64,000 bases of DNA from Latilactobacillus graminis DSM 20719 (GTDB lineage Bacteria; Bacillota; Bacilli; Lactobacillales; Lactobacillaceae), in assembly GCF_001436415.1 (NCBI RefSeq), contig NZ_AYZB01000020.1, forward strand, positions 17,782 to 81,781, read 5' to 3'. The notes under the pieces were generated by a model. It was not told where the DNA came from and searched no databases. It was given only the letters and a program-made list of their open reading frames with translations. Positions 28,799-37,452 of this stretch are shown one piece after another. Made by a program: the position numbers and the translations under genes. Every line of letters starts with the position of its first letter. Position 1 is the stretch's first letter.

Positions 28799-29134
28799 TT
28801 TGAATATTGGGTTATTATTTATACGGATTTTGGGGGATGAAAAACATAAAGGTGCCTCTAGCGGTACAATACTCAAATAAACGAATAGCGACTCCTCAAA
28901 ATCCGCCCTAGATTCTAACTATCTTTAAAAATCAGATGTAACTAAAATTGAGTGCTATTAGTTAGAAAAATGGGGAGCTTTCAATATATTATAGGGTATA
29001 AAAATTATTATTTATATGGTTATTACAAAGAATAATGAGAATTAGACATAATATTAAATTGTGATTTCACTGTAAGAAATAAAAGTATATAGTTATTACT
29101 AAATAGTACTATTTAATTTTTTGGGGGGATTATA
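28799..29134. other. AT-rich upstream region of the PHP-ATPase gene
   Basis: About 335 bases with no ORF. A candidate promoter (TTTCAC, 17 bases, TATAGT at 29088-29093) precedes the start by about 40 bases. Base composition drops sharply relative to the core. Confidence 0.4.
29065..29093 (+). promoter_or_regulatory. Candidate promoter of the PHP-ATPase operon
   Basis: -35 TTTCAC (weak), 17-base spacer, -10 TATAGT. It is the best match in the upstream region. Confidence 0.35.
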
Positions 29135-31237
29135 GTGACAATAAAAATTGATTTTCATATACATACATTATCAAAAGCTGGAAAAGATAATGGTTTTATT
29201 TTTTCACTTGGTTGGTTGAAAGAATATGTAAAGGTCCAGAAACTGGATGCGATAGCAATAACAAATCATAATTTATTTTCAGAGACGCAGTTTAAGGAAA
29301 TTAATGATGCATTAGAGTGCACAGTATTACCTGGTATTGAATTAAGTTTAAAAGATGGACATGTGAATATAGTTTTTGAAAATTCAGAAGATAATAGAAA
29401 TAAGTTAGCTAAAATAGCACAGGCCCTTGAGTTAGGTGCAGTGAAAGGACTATCTATCGAAGAGTTTAAAGAAAAATTCTCAGAAATGAAAAAAGGTATC
29501 ATTATTTTTGAGTATGGTAAGAGTAATTCACTTGTAATTGATGAAGATTTTAATGATCCATTCTTTCGAAATTATACTCTTGTACGCGGTGTAGGAACAC
29601 AATTAAGGTTTCAAAAAGCATTATTACAGGATCAACCATATTGTCCAGTTTTATTTAGTGACGGCCATGCAACAGAAGTTGATCCTGATCCCGTTCGCAA
29701 TGATATAGTAAAACTTGGGTTGAAGAACACCTTTGTGCAGATGGAAAAATTTAATTTTAATCAATTGTTAGAAGAGTTAAAAAATAAAGAACATGTTCAA
29801 ACAACTAAAGATGGACTTAGTAATATATTTGAAATTGATGTAGAAAATAATCCGATAGCCGTTTCAACAAAATTAAATTTAATTGTTGGTAGAAGGGGTA
29901 GTGGGAAAACATATTTACTAGACCATATACAAAGCCAATATGAAAATAGTGACAACACAATTGCATATATTCGTCAATTCAAATCAAATGAAGAAACAAA
30001 AGTATTTTTGGATCAAGAAAAAAATAGGATAGCAAATGATTTTCGAAATCGATGGGTAGAAAATAATAAAACGCAACTTGATGGTATTGTACAGTTTTAT
30101 AAAACCAATTTTGAAGACCAAGTTGAAGAATATTTAAAGAGTGTGAGACGATTTGCTAATGAGTTTGTATCTTCGAAAGTAGCAAAAGAAGTTCAATTAT
30201 TTTCACAAAATAAATTCGAGATATTAGACACAAAACAGAACCAAAAAAATATGGAGAAGATGAAGGAAGTAATTGAAGCTCGAGATTTATGGCAATTCAT
30301 TTCAGGGGAGAGAAGGGAAATATACCTAGCTAACTTGATATCGGCGTATAGAGAACTTAGAACTAATTTGATAAGACAAGAATTAGATAATGAAATAAAG
30401 GAAAAAGTAAATAATATCGTAGAAATCGTAAAAAATATAGTTGTAAAAAAAACTGCTATACAGCCAGTTAGTACCCTTGATATTGTGAGTCAATTTAGCC
30501 GTTATAAAGAAAAACAGCAAATTGAATTATTTATGAAGAAAGCTATTGCAGATATTGTGGATAATGTAGTACCCGAATATTCTTATAAAATTCATGTTGT
30601 AAAAGAAGAGTGGAAAAGTGCCGATGATTTTATAAAAAATGTACCAAGTGAGGGTAGGACTGCGGTAAAGGGTGATTTAGTAACGCCATATATAAATAAA
30701 AATTACTTACTATTTCTGAAGAATTTATTTAGCGATAAGTACCTGACAAAATTTACACTTGAAAGTGGATTGGATTTATCTCGATATTTATTTAATTTTA
30801 GAGTTGAGTTATTAACGGAAGCTGGTACTCGTGCATCAGGAGGACAGCAAATGGCTTTAGGATTAATGATGAAATTAGATGATGCAAAGAAGGCTGATAT
30901 TGTATTAGTGGATGAACCGGAAGGGTCTCTAGATAATGTATTTATTAAATATGAATTAATACCAAAGCTCAGGGAATTATCTGGTACTATTCCTGTTTTT
31001 GTTATTACGCATAATTCAACTTTAGGAGCATTATTAAATCCAGATAGGCTTATTATCGCTAAATTTAATACGGTTACAAAAAAACATGAGTTAAAATCAG
31101 GAGACTTCCTGTCTAAAGAGGTATTTGATAGTGATGGAAATGTAAGTTATTCTTATGAAGACTTTGTAGATGCAATGGAAGCAGGGTATGATACTTATGT
31201 AGAAAAGGGGAATCAGTATGGATATCTTAAACATTAA
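29135..31237 (+). CDS. PHP phosphoesterase-AAA/ABC-type ATPase fusion (TrlF-like), candidate defence protein
   Basis: 700 residues. The N-terminal PHP domain (1-200) has metal motifs DFHIHT (6-11), ITNHN (42-46), the Glu of PGIELS (69) and SDGHA (DxH, 176-178), so it may hydrolyse a phosphoester of DNA, RNA or nucleotide. The second part is an SMC/Rad50-like ATPase: Walker A GRRGSGKT (about 252-259), a long helical insert with coiled-coil character, ABC signature ASGGQQMALG (about 566), Walker B DIVLVDEPEGS (about 587) and H-loop VITHNST. This fusion resembles TrlF-type proteins of mobile and defence islands. GTG start with a GGGGGG ribosome site. It overlaps the next small gene by 20 bases. 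Low-GC codons unlike the core suggest transfer. Function is inferred only. Confidence 0.8.
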   Translation: MTIKIDFHIHTLSKAGKDNGFIFSLGWLKEYVKVQKLDAIAITNHNLFSETQFKEINDALECTVLPGIELSLKDGHVNIVFENSEDNRNKLAKIAQALELGAVKGLSIEEFKEKFSEMKKGIIIFEYGKSNSLVIDEDFNDPFFRNYTLVRGVGTQLRFQKALLQDQPYCPVLFSDGHATEVDPDPVRNDIVKLGLKNTFVQMEKFNFNQLLEELKNKEHVQTTKDGLSNIFEIDVENNPIAVSTKLNLIVGRRGSGKTYLLDHIQSQYENSDNTIAYIRQFKSNEETKVFLDQEKNRIANDFRNRWVENNKTQLDGIVQFYKTNFEDQVEEYLKSVRRFANEFVSSKVAKEVQLFSQNKFEILDTKQNQKNMEKMKEVIEARDLWQFISGERREIYLANLISAYRELRTNLIRQELDNEIKEKVNNIVEIVKNIVVKKTAIQPVSTLDIVSQFSRYKEKQQIELFMKKAIADIVDNVVPEYSYKIHVVKEEWKSADDFIKNVPSEGRTAVKGDLVTPYINKNYLLFLKNLFSDKYLTKFTLESGLDLSRYLFNFRVELLTEAGTRASGGQQMALGLMMKLDDAKKADIVLVDEPEGSLDNVFIKYELIPKLRELSGTIPVFVITHNSTLGALLNPDRLIIAKFNTVTKKHELKSGDFLSKEVFDSDGNVSYSYEDFVDAMEAGYDTYVEKGNQYGYLKH

Positions 31238-31520
31238 CAATAATGAGGTACAAATTAGAGTGAGTGAAGAAGAAAGCGTATCCGTTTTGGATATTAGTAA
31301 AGAGCAGTTATTCAAAATACTAGACAATATTTACGAGAATGAGGAGTATTATAATTTAGAGTTGGTGGGAAACGAATTAGCGTCTATTAAAAATCCGGTA
31401 AAAAAAGTAATTGCTGAGCAGATTTTAGATAAAATACAGGACTTTAAGAAACAGGTAGGTGCACTTAGAACTACATTAAGTGCAAAGTATCCAGAAATCC
31501 ATAGTGAAATTGAAAAATAA
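31218..31520 (+). CDS. Small partner protein of the PHP-ATPase
   Basis: 100 residues, acidic N-terminal half (ISKEQLFKILDNIYENEEYY) and a helical C-terminal half (AEQILDKIQDFKKQVGALR). No family recognised. Its ATG lies inside the end of the ATPase gene (20-base overlap) with AAGGGG seven bases upstream, indicating coupled translation and a shared function. It could be a regulator, inhibitor or complex subunit. AT-rich codon use matches the ATPase gene and not the following Nudix gene. Confidence 0.7.
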   Translation: MDILNINNNEVQIRVSEEESVSVLDISKEQLFKILDNIYENEEYYNLELVGNELASIKNPVKKVIAEQILDKIQDFKKQVGALRTTLSAKYPEIHSEIEK

Positions 31521-31562
31521 TAGTAATATGTTCGTAAGAATTAATGCAATGGAGTGTTCTAC

Positions 31563-31973
31563 ATGAAAGATATTTACGTCGTTGGTGCTGCAATCATCAA
31601 GGATAATCAAATTCTATGCACAAAGCGGGCCACTGACCGAATTTTAGGAGATTTGTGGGAATTTCCGGGTGGGAAGATCGAACCGGATGAGGCGCCGGAA
31701 GCTGCTTTAGTGCGGGAAATAAAAGAAGAGTTGGGTGCTGATATTTTAGTTGGGCCGGCAGTCGCAACCGATGTACACCAATACGACTTTGGTAACGTTC
31801 ATTTAACCGTTTATTATGCGCAGTTCACAAAGGAAAGTTTTGGGTTAGTGGCGCACAGCCAGATGAAATGGTGCCATCAGTCTGAATTGGGCCAATTAAC
31901 TTGGGCTCCAGCAGATGTAGCAGCGATGCAAGCCATTCAAAAACAAGATTTAACACAATTAACGTTTAAGTAG
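31563..31973 (+). CDS. Nudix hydrolase, MutT-like (d)NTP pyrophosphohydrolase
   Basis: A 136-residue cytoplasmic enzyme with a complete Nudix box starting GGKIEPDEAPEAALVREIKE (then ELG), preceded by DLWEFPGG. This pattern (WEFPGGK) is typical of 8-oxo-dGTP/CTP pyrophosphohydrolases. The ATG at 31563 has a GGAG site; the GTG nine bases earlier overlaps it. The helicase gene begins nine bases after the stop with its own GGGAG, so the two form an operon. Codon use is core-like, in contrast to the PHP-ATPase pair just upstream. It could clean nucleotides or act with the helicase in a DNA repair or defence unit. Confidence 0.9.
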   Translation: MKDIYVVGAAIIKDNQILCTKRATDRILGDLWEFPGGKIEPDEAPEAALVREIKEELGADILVGPAVATDVHQYDFGNVHLTVYYAQFTKESFGLVAHSQMKWCHQSELGQLTWAPADVAAMQAIQKQDLTQLTFK

Positions 31974-31982
31974 GGAGCATTC

Positions 31983-34862
31983 ATGACGGATTTACAGACT
32001 GAATTACAAAATTCAGCTTTAGCAGGATTAGTTGATAAGGAGCGCTATATTTCTCAGGATGAATACCTGCCGAAGTTACTATTTAACACAGCAGAAGATC
32101 ATGTTAAGACGCATTTGGATGAAGAACTGATGACTTGCCAGCACTTCACTTTTGCCGTGGCTTTCATTACGGAGGCAGTTTTAACGATGCTGAAACCAAA
32201 GTTAGCCGACCTTGCCTTAAAAGGGGTTACGGGCCGGATTTTGACGTCTAATTATCTAGGCTTTAACAAGCCTAAAGTCTTTAAAGAATTGTTTAAAATC
32301 CCCAACCTTGAGGTGCGGATTTTAAAACAATCTGATTCATTTCATGCCAAAGGTTATATTTTTGATAAGGGCGACTATCAATCAATGATTATTGGAAGCT
32401 CGAACTTGACTGAAACGGCATTAATTCGTAATTACGAGTGGAACTTAAGAATTACCTCATATGAAAATGCAGCGCTAACCGCCCAAGTTATCAACGAAGT
32501 CCAACAGCAATGGCAACGTGCAGAGGTGTTAACGCCAGATTGGATTGCTAATTATGAAGCTGATTACCAGACAATTGTTGTTAATCGTCAGAAAAACGAA
32601 CCAGCCGCAATTGTTGCCGAAGAGTCCGCACACTACAGCACGATTACGCCTAATCATATGCAAAAAGAGGCGTTGAAGTCGTTGAATTTCTTGCGACATG
32701 AGGGCCATCAAAAAGCATTAATTGTTTCGGCAACCGGAACTGGGAAAACTTATTTGGGGGCATTTGATGTCCAACGTGTGAATCCGAAGAAGTTCCTATT
32801 TATTGTGCATCGTGAACAGATTTTAATGAAGGCTAAAGCCAGTTTTCATCAGGTGTTAGGCGGCGATTGGTCAGAGTATGGGATCTTATCGGGAAATGAA
32901 AATCAACGGGATGCACGATATTTATTTGCGACGATCCAAACGCTGTCCAAAGAGAGGACATTAACGCAGTTTGATCCAGCAGAATTTGACTATATCATGA
33001 TTGATGAAGCACACAAATCGGGTGCCAGCAGCTATCATCGGGTGATTGATTATTTTAAACCACAATTTTTATTAGGAATGACGGCGACTCCTGAACGGAC
33101 GGACGATTTTAATATTTACGAGTTGTTCGACTATAATTTGGCCTATGAGATTCGCCTGCAAGATGCTTTGGAAGAAGATATGTTAGCCCCGTTTCATTAT
33201 ATTGGTGTGACGGACTACGAGTTAGATGGCGAGATTAGTGAGGAAAAGACACCGTTACAAAATTTAGTTTCTTCGGAACGAATGGATTATGTTGAACAGC
33301 AGTTGAACTATTACGGTTATGCAGGTGATCAGGTCCATGGCTTAATTTTCTGTAGCCGGAAAGATGAAGCCAAAGAAGTCGCGCAGATTATGACCGCTAA
33401 AGGCTATCCTTCAGTTGCTTTGACTGGCGAAGATAGTGTTGATTATCGAGAACAAGTCATTCGAGACTTTGAAGCTGGTAAGTATCAATATATTGTGACG
33501 GTTGATATTTTCAATGAAGGGATCGACATTCCTTGTATCAATCAAGTGGTAATGTTGCGGAATACGCAATCCAGTATTATCTTTATCCAGCAACTGGGCC
33601 GGGGTTTACGGAAGTTTCCGCGTAAAGATTTTGTGACGGTGATTGATTTTATCGGAAACTACAAGAATAACTATTTGATTCCGATTGCTTTAACAGGTGA
33701 CCATTCACGGAATAAGAATAGTCTACGTAGTAAGTTGAGTACGGACCAAATTATCGGGATGTCGACGATTAATTTTACCGAAGTTGCTAAACAACGGGTT
33801 TACGATTCGATTAATAATAGTAATTTGACTGAATTGAAACAGTTGCGCGATGATTATCAAGATTTGAAGAAACGTCTTGGCAGAGTACCGTTGTTGTTTG
33901 ATTTTACAACGCATGGTTCGATTGATGGCTCAGTCCTGATTGCTAAATACGACAACTATTACCAGTTCTTGTTGAAGATGAAAGAGGATGTCCATCTCAC
34001 TATTGACGAAGATCAGGTTCTAAGAATGCTGTCCAAAGAATTACTGAACGGGATGCGAGTTCACGAGTTATTATTACTAAAGCTACTGCTTGAAAAAGAT
34101 GGTGGATTATCAGTTGATGACTTCAAACGAGCACTTGAACAGGTACACGCTAGAACTGATCAGAAGACGTTAGACTCAATGTTATTAATCCTTGGGTTAA
34201 GCTTCTTTAAAACAACAGATCAAGACAAATACGGTCGTGAAGCCTACGTAGTACTGCTTAACAATCAATATCAATTAAACTCTAAAATTAAGGCTGCTTA
34301 TCAAGCAAATTCGTTTTTCAAATTGCTTGTGGATGATGTTTTAGCGACGGGTTTATTCAAAGCAGACGATTATGATCAAACTGTGCCATTAACAATTGGT
34401 AAGAAGTATACGCGAAAAGATGCTTGTCGGTTATTAGGTTGGGAGAAAGATCAGTCTTCAACAATTTATGGCTATAAAACCGCATATGGGACTTGCCCAC
34501 TATTTATTACCTATGCAAAATCGCAGGATATTGATGATGGTATTAAGTACGAAGATGAGTTTTTAAATAGTCAAACGATGCGCATGTTCACGCGCCATCC
34601 TCGGAAAATCGACTCAGCAGAAGTTCAAACAATGGTTCAAGGGAATGCATCTGGTGAATTAAAAATGCCATTATTTGTGAAAAAAAGTGATGATGAAGGG
34701 ATTGATTTCTACTATTTAGGGCTTGTTGATATTGATCAGAAATCATTACGTCAAGAATCAATGGTTGTTAAAGATGGTAAGATTGATCCAGTCGTAACAA
34801 TGAATTTAATTCTTGAAAAACCAGTGCAATATAGTTTGTATTTGAATTTGACGAAGGATTAG
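31983..34862 (+). CDS. PLD-nuclease/DEAD-box helicase/DUF3427 fusion protein
   Basis: 959 residues. An N-terminal phospholipase-D-type nuclease domain (about 40-190) has the HxK motif in DSFHAKGYIFDKGD followed by IIGSSNLTETAL. A superfamily-2 helicase core follows: Walker A SATGTGKTYLG (about 255), DEAH in MIDEAHKSG, motif III GMTATPERTDD, then LIFCSRKDEA, TGEDS and motif VI QQLGRGLRKFP. The C-terminal 350 residues match the DUF3427 region seen on such helicases. Proteins of this build are thought to unwind and cut DNA and are common in defence and repair neighbourhoods. It is coupled to the Nudix gene. A shared terminator follows. Confidence 0.9.
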   Translation: MTDLQTELQNSALAGLVDKERYISQDEYLPKLLFNTAEDHVKTHLDEELMTCQHFTFAVAFITEAVLTMLKPKLADLALKGVTGRILTSNYLGFNKPKVFKELFKIPNLEVRILKQSDSFHAKGYIFDKGDYQSMIIGSSNLTETALIRNYEWNLRITSYENAALTAQVINEVQQQWQRAEVLTPDWIANYEADYQTIVVNRQKNEPAAIVAEESAHYSTITPNHMQKEALKSLNFLRHEGHQKALIVSATGTGKTYLGAFDVQRVNPKKFLFIVHREQILMKAKASFHQVLGGDWSEYGILSGNENQRDARYLFATIQTLSKERTLTQFDPAEFDYIMIDEAHKSGASSYHRVIDYFKPQFLLGMTATPERTDDFNIYELFDYNLAYEIRLQDALEEDMLAPFHYIGVTDYELDGEISEEKTPLQNLVSSERMDYVEQQLNYYGYAGDQVHGLIFCSRKDEAKEVAQIMTAKGYPSVALTGEDSVDYREQVIRDFEAGKYQYIVTVDIFNEGIDIPCINQVVMLRNTQSSIIFIQQLGRGLRKFPRKDFVTVIDFIGNYKNNYLIPIALTGDHSRNKNSLRSKLSTDQIIGMSTINFTEVAKQRVYDSINNSNLTELKQLRDDYQDLKKRLGRVPLLFDFTTHGSIDGSVLIAKYDNYYQFLLKMKEDVHLTIDEDQVLRMLSKELLNGMRVHELLLLKLLLEKDGGLSVDDFKRALEQVHARTDQKTLDSMLLILGLSFFKTTDQDKYGREAYVVLLNNQYQLNSKIKAAYQANSFFKLLVDDVLATGLFKADDYDQTVPLTIGKKYTRKDACRLLGWEKDQSSTIYGYKTAYGTCPLFITYAKSQDIDDGIKYEDEFLNSQTMRMFTRHPRKIDSAEVQTMVQGNASGELKMPLFVKKSDDEGIDFYYLGLVDIDQKSLRQESMVVKDGKIDPVVTMNLILEKPVQYSLYLNLTKD

Positions 34863-34894
34863 AAAAAATATGATTAATACAGCAACAACAAAAA

Positions 34895-34947
34895 ACGGTC
34901 ATTCACTAAACTAACGAAATTACTAGTTTGATGAATGGCCTTTTTTT
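34895..34947. terminator. Bidirectional terminator
   Basis: GGTCATTCA..CTAAACTA pairs with TAGTTTGATGAATGGCC, flanked by A6 and T7, between the helicase gene and the convergent nuclease gene. Confidence 0.8.
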
Positions 34948-35995
34948 ATAGTTTATTTTCTGCCACTTTCTTAATCTGGTCAGCATATTGATAGATATCA
35001 GTAGGGTTGATGAAGTCTAATTTAGTTGATTGTTCATCGTTTAGCTCGATAAAGTTGTGGGTATTAGTAAAGTAGACACGGACAATCCATTTGCGGATAT
35101 TATCATCTAGTAAAACGTTAAAATATGAAAGGTTATCTCTGTAGTTGATACGAGATCCTTCAACTATATCTTTTAAAATGATTTTAACGGTCGCGTAAGA
35201 TTCAATTTCTGCGGATGTTGTTTCGACTTCGTTTCCCGTAGGATCAGGTGTTTTATCTTCTTCTGTAATAGAAACGGAGGTTTTTAATGCAGAGCTAAGT
35301 TTATCATTAACTTTTTCATTAATAAACTGGGTGATAGCTTTAGCAATAATTGGTTTGAAATCTTCAACAGCACTTTCGGTCTTTCTGCCTTCATAGACAG
35401 CACTCATAATATATTTAGTAAAATCAATACTTGGATGTTCTTGTTCATTTGATAAGTACTGTTTTACTTCGTTAACGTACTTTAACTCTGAAGCAGTACT
35501 TGTAATATTATCAACGTTGAAGTTATCTTTTGAAAATTTAAATAGTTCAGTAATTTGAGCATCTCTTAGTTTAGTAAGATTAACAGTTAAGAAAGGAGTG
35601 GTATCCATTTTATTAGGTTGATCTAAGTCAGTGAAAAAGCGATATTCTTCACCATTAGTCAAAATGGAAAATTTAGCATTTGTAGTGCCAAAATAACGGA
35701 AAAGCTGGGAATCATGTTTAGTGAGAGATTCGTTAATTGATTTAGCTTCAATCAATATCTGTAAAGAATCGTCTAAAATAATTGCGTAATCTACCTTTTC
35801 CCCCTTTTTAATACCAACATCCGCAATGTATTCTGGAATAAATTCCATTGGATTAAAGATGTCGTAACCTAATGCTTGGAAGAAAGGCATGATAAGGGAT
35901 GTTTTAGTGGACTCTTCGGTAGTTAGAGATTCTTTCAGTTGTTCTACACGCTTAGATATATTTTTGATATTTGAAATAAACTGTTCTTTTTCCAT
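34946..35995 (-). CDS. Stand-alone HsdR_N-like restriction endonuclease-fold protein
   Basis: 349 residues. The N-terminal half resembles the nuclease domain of type I restriction subunit R: ESTKTSLIMPFFQALGYDIF, FIPEYIADVG, then VDYAIILDDSLQILIEAKS with the PD-(D/E)XK residues Asp...Glu-x-Lys, and a conserved QLFRYFGTT. No helicase motors, HsdM or HsdS are present. The C-terminal half is helical with unknown role. Such orphan proteins occur in prophages and defence islands. GGAGGTT seven bases before the ATG at 35995 sets the start; a longer frame reaches 36055. It converges on the PLD-helicase gene. Confidence 0.82.
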   Translation of the reverse strand: MEKEQFISNIKNISKRVEQLKESLTTEESTKTSLIMPFFQALGYDIFNPMEFIPEYIADVGIKKGEKVDYAIILDDSLQILIEAKSINESLTKHDSQLFRYFGTTNAKFSILTNGEEYRFFTDLDQPNKMDTTPFLTVNLTKLRDAQITELFKFSKDNFNVDNITSTASELKYVNEVKQYLSNEQEHPSIDFTKYIMSAVYEGRKTESAVEDFKPIIAKAITQFINEKVNDKLSSALKTSVSITEEDKTPDPTGNEVETTSAEIESYATVKIILKDIVEGSRINYRDNLSYFNVLLDDNIRKWIVRVYFTNTHNFIELNDEQSTKLDFINPTDIYQYADQIKKVAENKL

Positions 35996-36055
35996 AGAAG
36001 TAACCTCCAAAATGATGGGTATATATACAACATTAGTATAGTATGATTTTAACAA

Positions 36056-36424
36056 TAAAGAAAGCGTATTCCCCTAGGTGTTTTTTGACTATTTTGCACG
36101 CATAGGCTAATTAGACTGACACTATAAGGTCAGTTTTAAAAGGATTTTTTATAGTGAAGTTGTTGACCAGTAGGCTATGGCTGCGGGAATTTATTCAAAA
36201 ATTACCTATGATGGACCAATTTACAGCCAATGTTTATCAAGATGATGACTAATTCTAAACGGCATCATGAAGTTAATCTGGAATGGTTGCAAGAACAACT
36301 TGAGAATCAATAACAAAAAATCACCGAATAAGTAGGATTCGATAGGTAAAATGCTAATTATCCGGTGTTTTCTGAATGGCGTTAGCAAGTTTAACGTAAT
36401 CTTTTATTTGAGAAATCGATTTAT
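36056..36424. other. Intergenic stretch with short decayed-looking frames
   Basis: Two tiny frames (GTG 36154-36252 and ATG 36242-36312, overlapping) resemble fragments of a lost gene; neither is recognised. A weak hairpin with CACCG/CGGTG arms spans about 36325-36372. Confidence 0.35.
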
Positions 36425-36438
36425 TGAAAGCGTTGACA
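36425..36438 (+). promoter_or_regulatory. Consensus cre site (CcpA operator) on the bgl promoter
   Basis: TGAAAGCGTTGACA matches the catabolite-response consensus TGWAANCGNTNWCA at every position. Its right end is the -35 hexamer of the bgl promoter, so CcpA binding would block initiation when preferred sugar is present. Confidence 0.85.
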
Positions 36439-36460
36439 TTTTCAAGGAATATGATATGAT
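36433..36460 (+). promoter_or_regulatory. SigmaA promoter of the beta-glucoside operon
   Basis: -35 TTGACA, 16-base spacer, -10 TATGAT; near perfect. A leader of about 140 bases with an intrinsic terminator lies between it and bglG. Confidence 0.85.
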
Positions 36461-36534
36461 TAAAGCAATAAAGATGAGAAACTTAAGAGCAGTAATGTAA
36501 CTGTTCTTAGAGTTATGTAACCTTAATTGGGCAG

Positions 36535-36594
36535 AACTCAGATTAATCGCAGACAAGATTTTAATTTTGTTTGCGGTTGGTCTGAGTTTTTTTT
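36535..36594 (+). terminator. Leader terminator controlled by the BglG-type antiterminator
   Basis: AACTCAGA pairs exactly with TCTGAGTT, and an inner CGCAGACAA/TTGTTTGCG stem extends it; T8 follows, immediately before the bglG ribosome site. The leader position is that of a BglG/LicT-regulated attenuator. A standard RAT sequence is not obvious; the upstream tandem motif (A)ATGTAAC...(T)ATGTAAC may be part of it. Confidence 0.75.
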
Positions 36595-36610
36595 CTGGAA
36601 AGGAGTAAAA

Positions 36611-37450
36611 ATGCGCATTCGTAAAATTCTGAACAATAATATTGCAATCGTTACTCGAGGGGTGAATGAATCGATTATCTACTCTCCGGGAATCGCGTTT
36701 CATAAAAAGGTTGGTCAATCTGTATCGGAAGATGAAGTTCAAAAAAACTATGTATTAGATTCGAAGGATCGGCTGGAACATCTTAGTTATTTGTTAACAC
36801 ATTCTGAACAAAAGATGATAGAAATCACGAATCAGATTGTAGATTGGTACGAAATTGATGTTGATGCCAAAATCGATGACTATTTATACATTACTTTACT
36901 CGATCATATTTCTTTTATGATTAAGCGTGGGCAAAAGGAAGAATTTATTATGAGCCCACTGCTATGGGAAGTAAAAAAATTCTATCCTCATTTTTATGCC
37001 TTAGGGATTCGAGCGGTTCAATTAATAAGTCGTGAGTATGCAATCGATTTTCCGATGGCCGAAGCGGTCTCCATTGCACTACATTTTATCAATATTCAAG
37101 ACGAGAAAACTAATATCTCTGAAAAATTACAAGATATCGGCGTTCTACGGGATTTACTCAATATTATTAAGTACCATTTTAAGACCGATTTTGATGAGAA
37201 CAGCATCAACTATTTACGATTGGTAACGCATTTACAATATTTCATTGAACGGTTGAATTCTAATCGAGCCTATAATTCCGATCAAACGATGTTATATGAA
37301 CAAGTTAAAACCATTTATCCAAGTGCATATGAAGTTGTTCAAAAAATTGAGAAGTACATTATTGAAAAATATAATCAAGAGATTTCCCAAGATGAGTATA
37401 CCTATTTGATGATTCACATCAATCGGGTGACAGAAAGAGCAGGTAATTAG
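36611..37450 (+). CDS. BglG/LicT-family transcription antiterminator
   Basis: A 279-residue RNA-binding regulator. CAT domain at residues 1-55 (MRIRKILNNNIAIV...), then two PRD domains (about 65-170 and 175-279) with conserved His residues (ITLLDHISFMI, ALGIRAVQL, VTHLQYFIERL, YLMIHINRV) that are phosphorylated by the PTS. It would bind the leader RNA and prevent termination at 36535-36594 when beta-glucoside is transported. GGAAAGGAG precedes the ATG at 36611; the longer frame to 36527 runs through the terminator and is not used. First gene of a three-gene operon. Confidence 0.93.
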   Translation: MRIRKILNNNIAIVTRGVNESIIYSPGIAFHKKVGQSVSEDEVQKNYVLDSKDRLEHLSYLLTHSEQKMIEITNQIVDWYEIDVDAKIDDYLYITLLDHISFMIKRGQKEEFIMSPLLWEVKKFYPHFYALGIRAVQLISREYAIDFPMAEAVSIALHFINIQDEKTNISEKLQDIGVLRDLLNIIKYHFKTDFDENSINYLRLVTHLQYFIERLNSNRAYNSDQTMLYEQVKTIYPSAYEVVQKIEKYIIEKYNQEISQDEYTYLMIHINRVTERAGN

Positions 37451-37452
37451 AC

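Noticed and set aside
36154..36312. Two overlapping tiny frames between the nuclease gene and the bgl promoter
   Set aside because: No recognisable product; more likely a remnant, so only noted within the intergenic entry.
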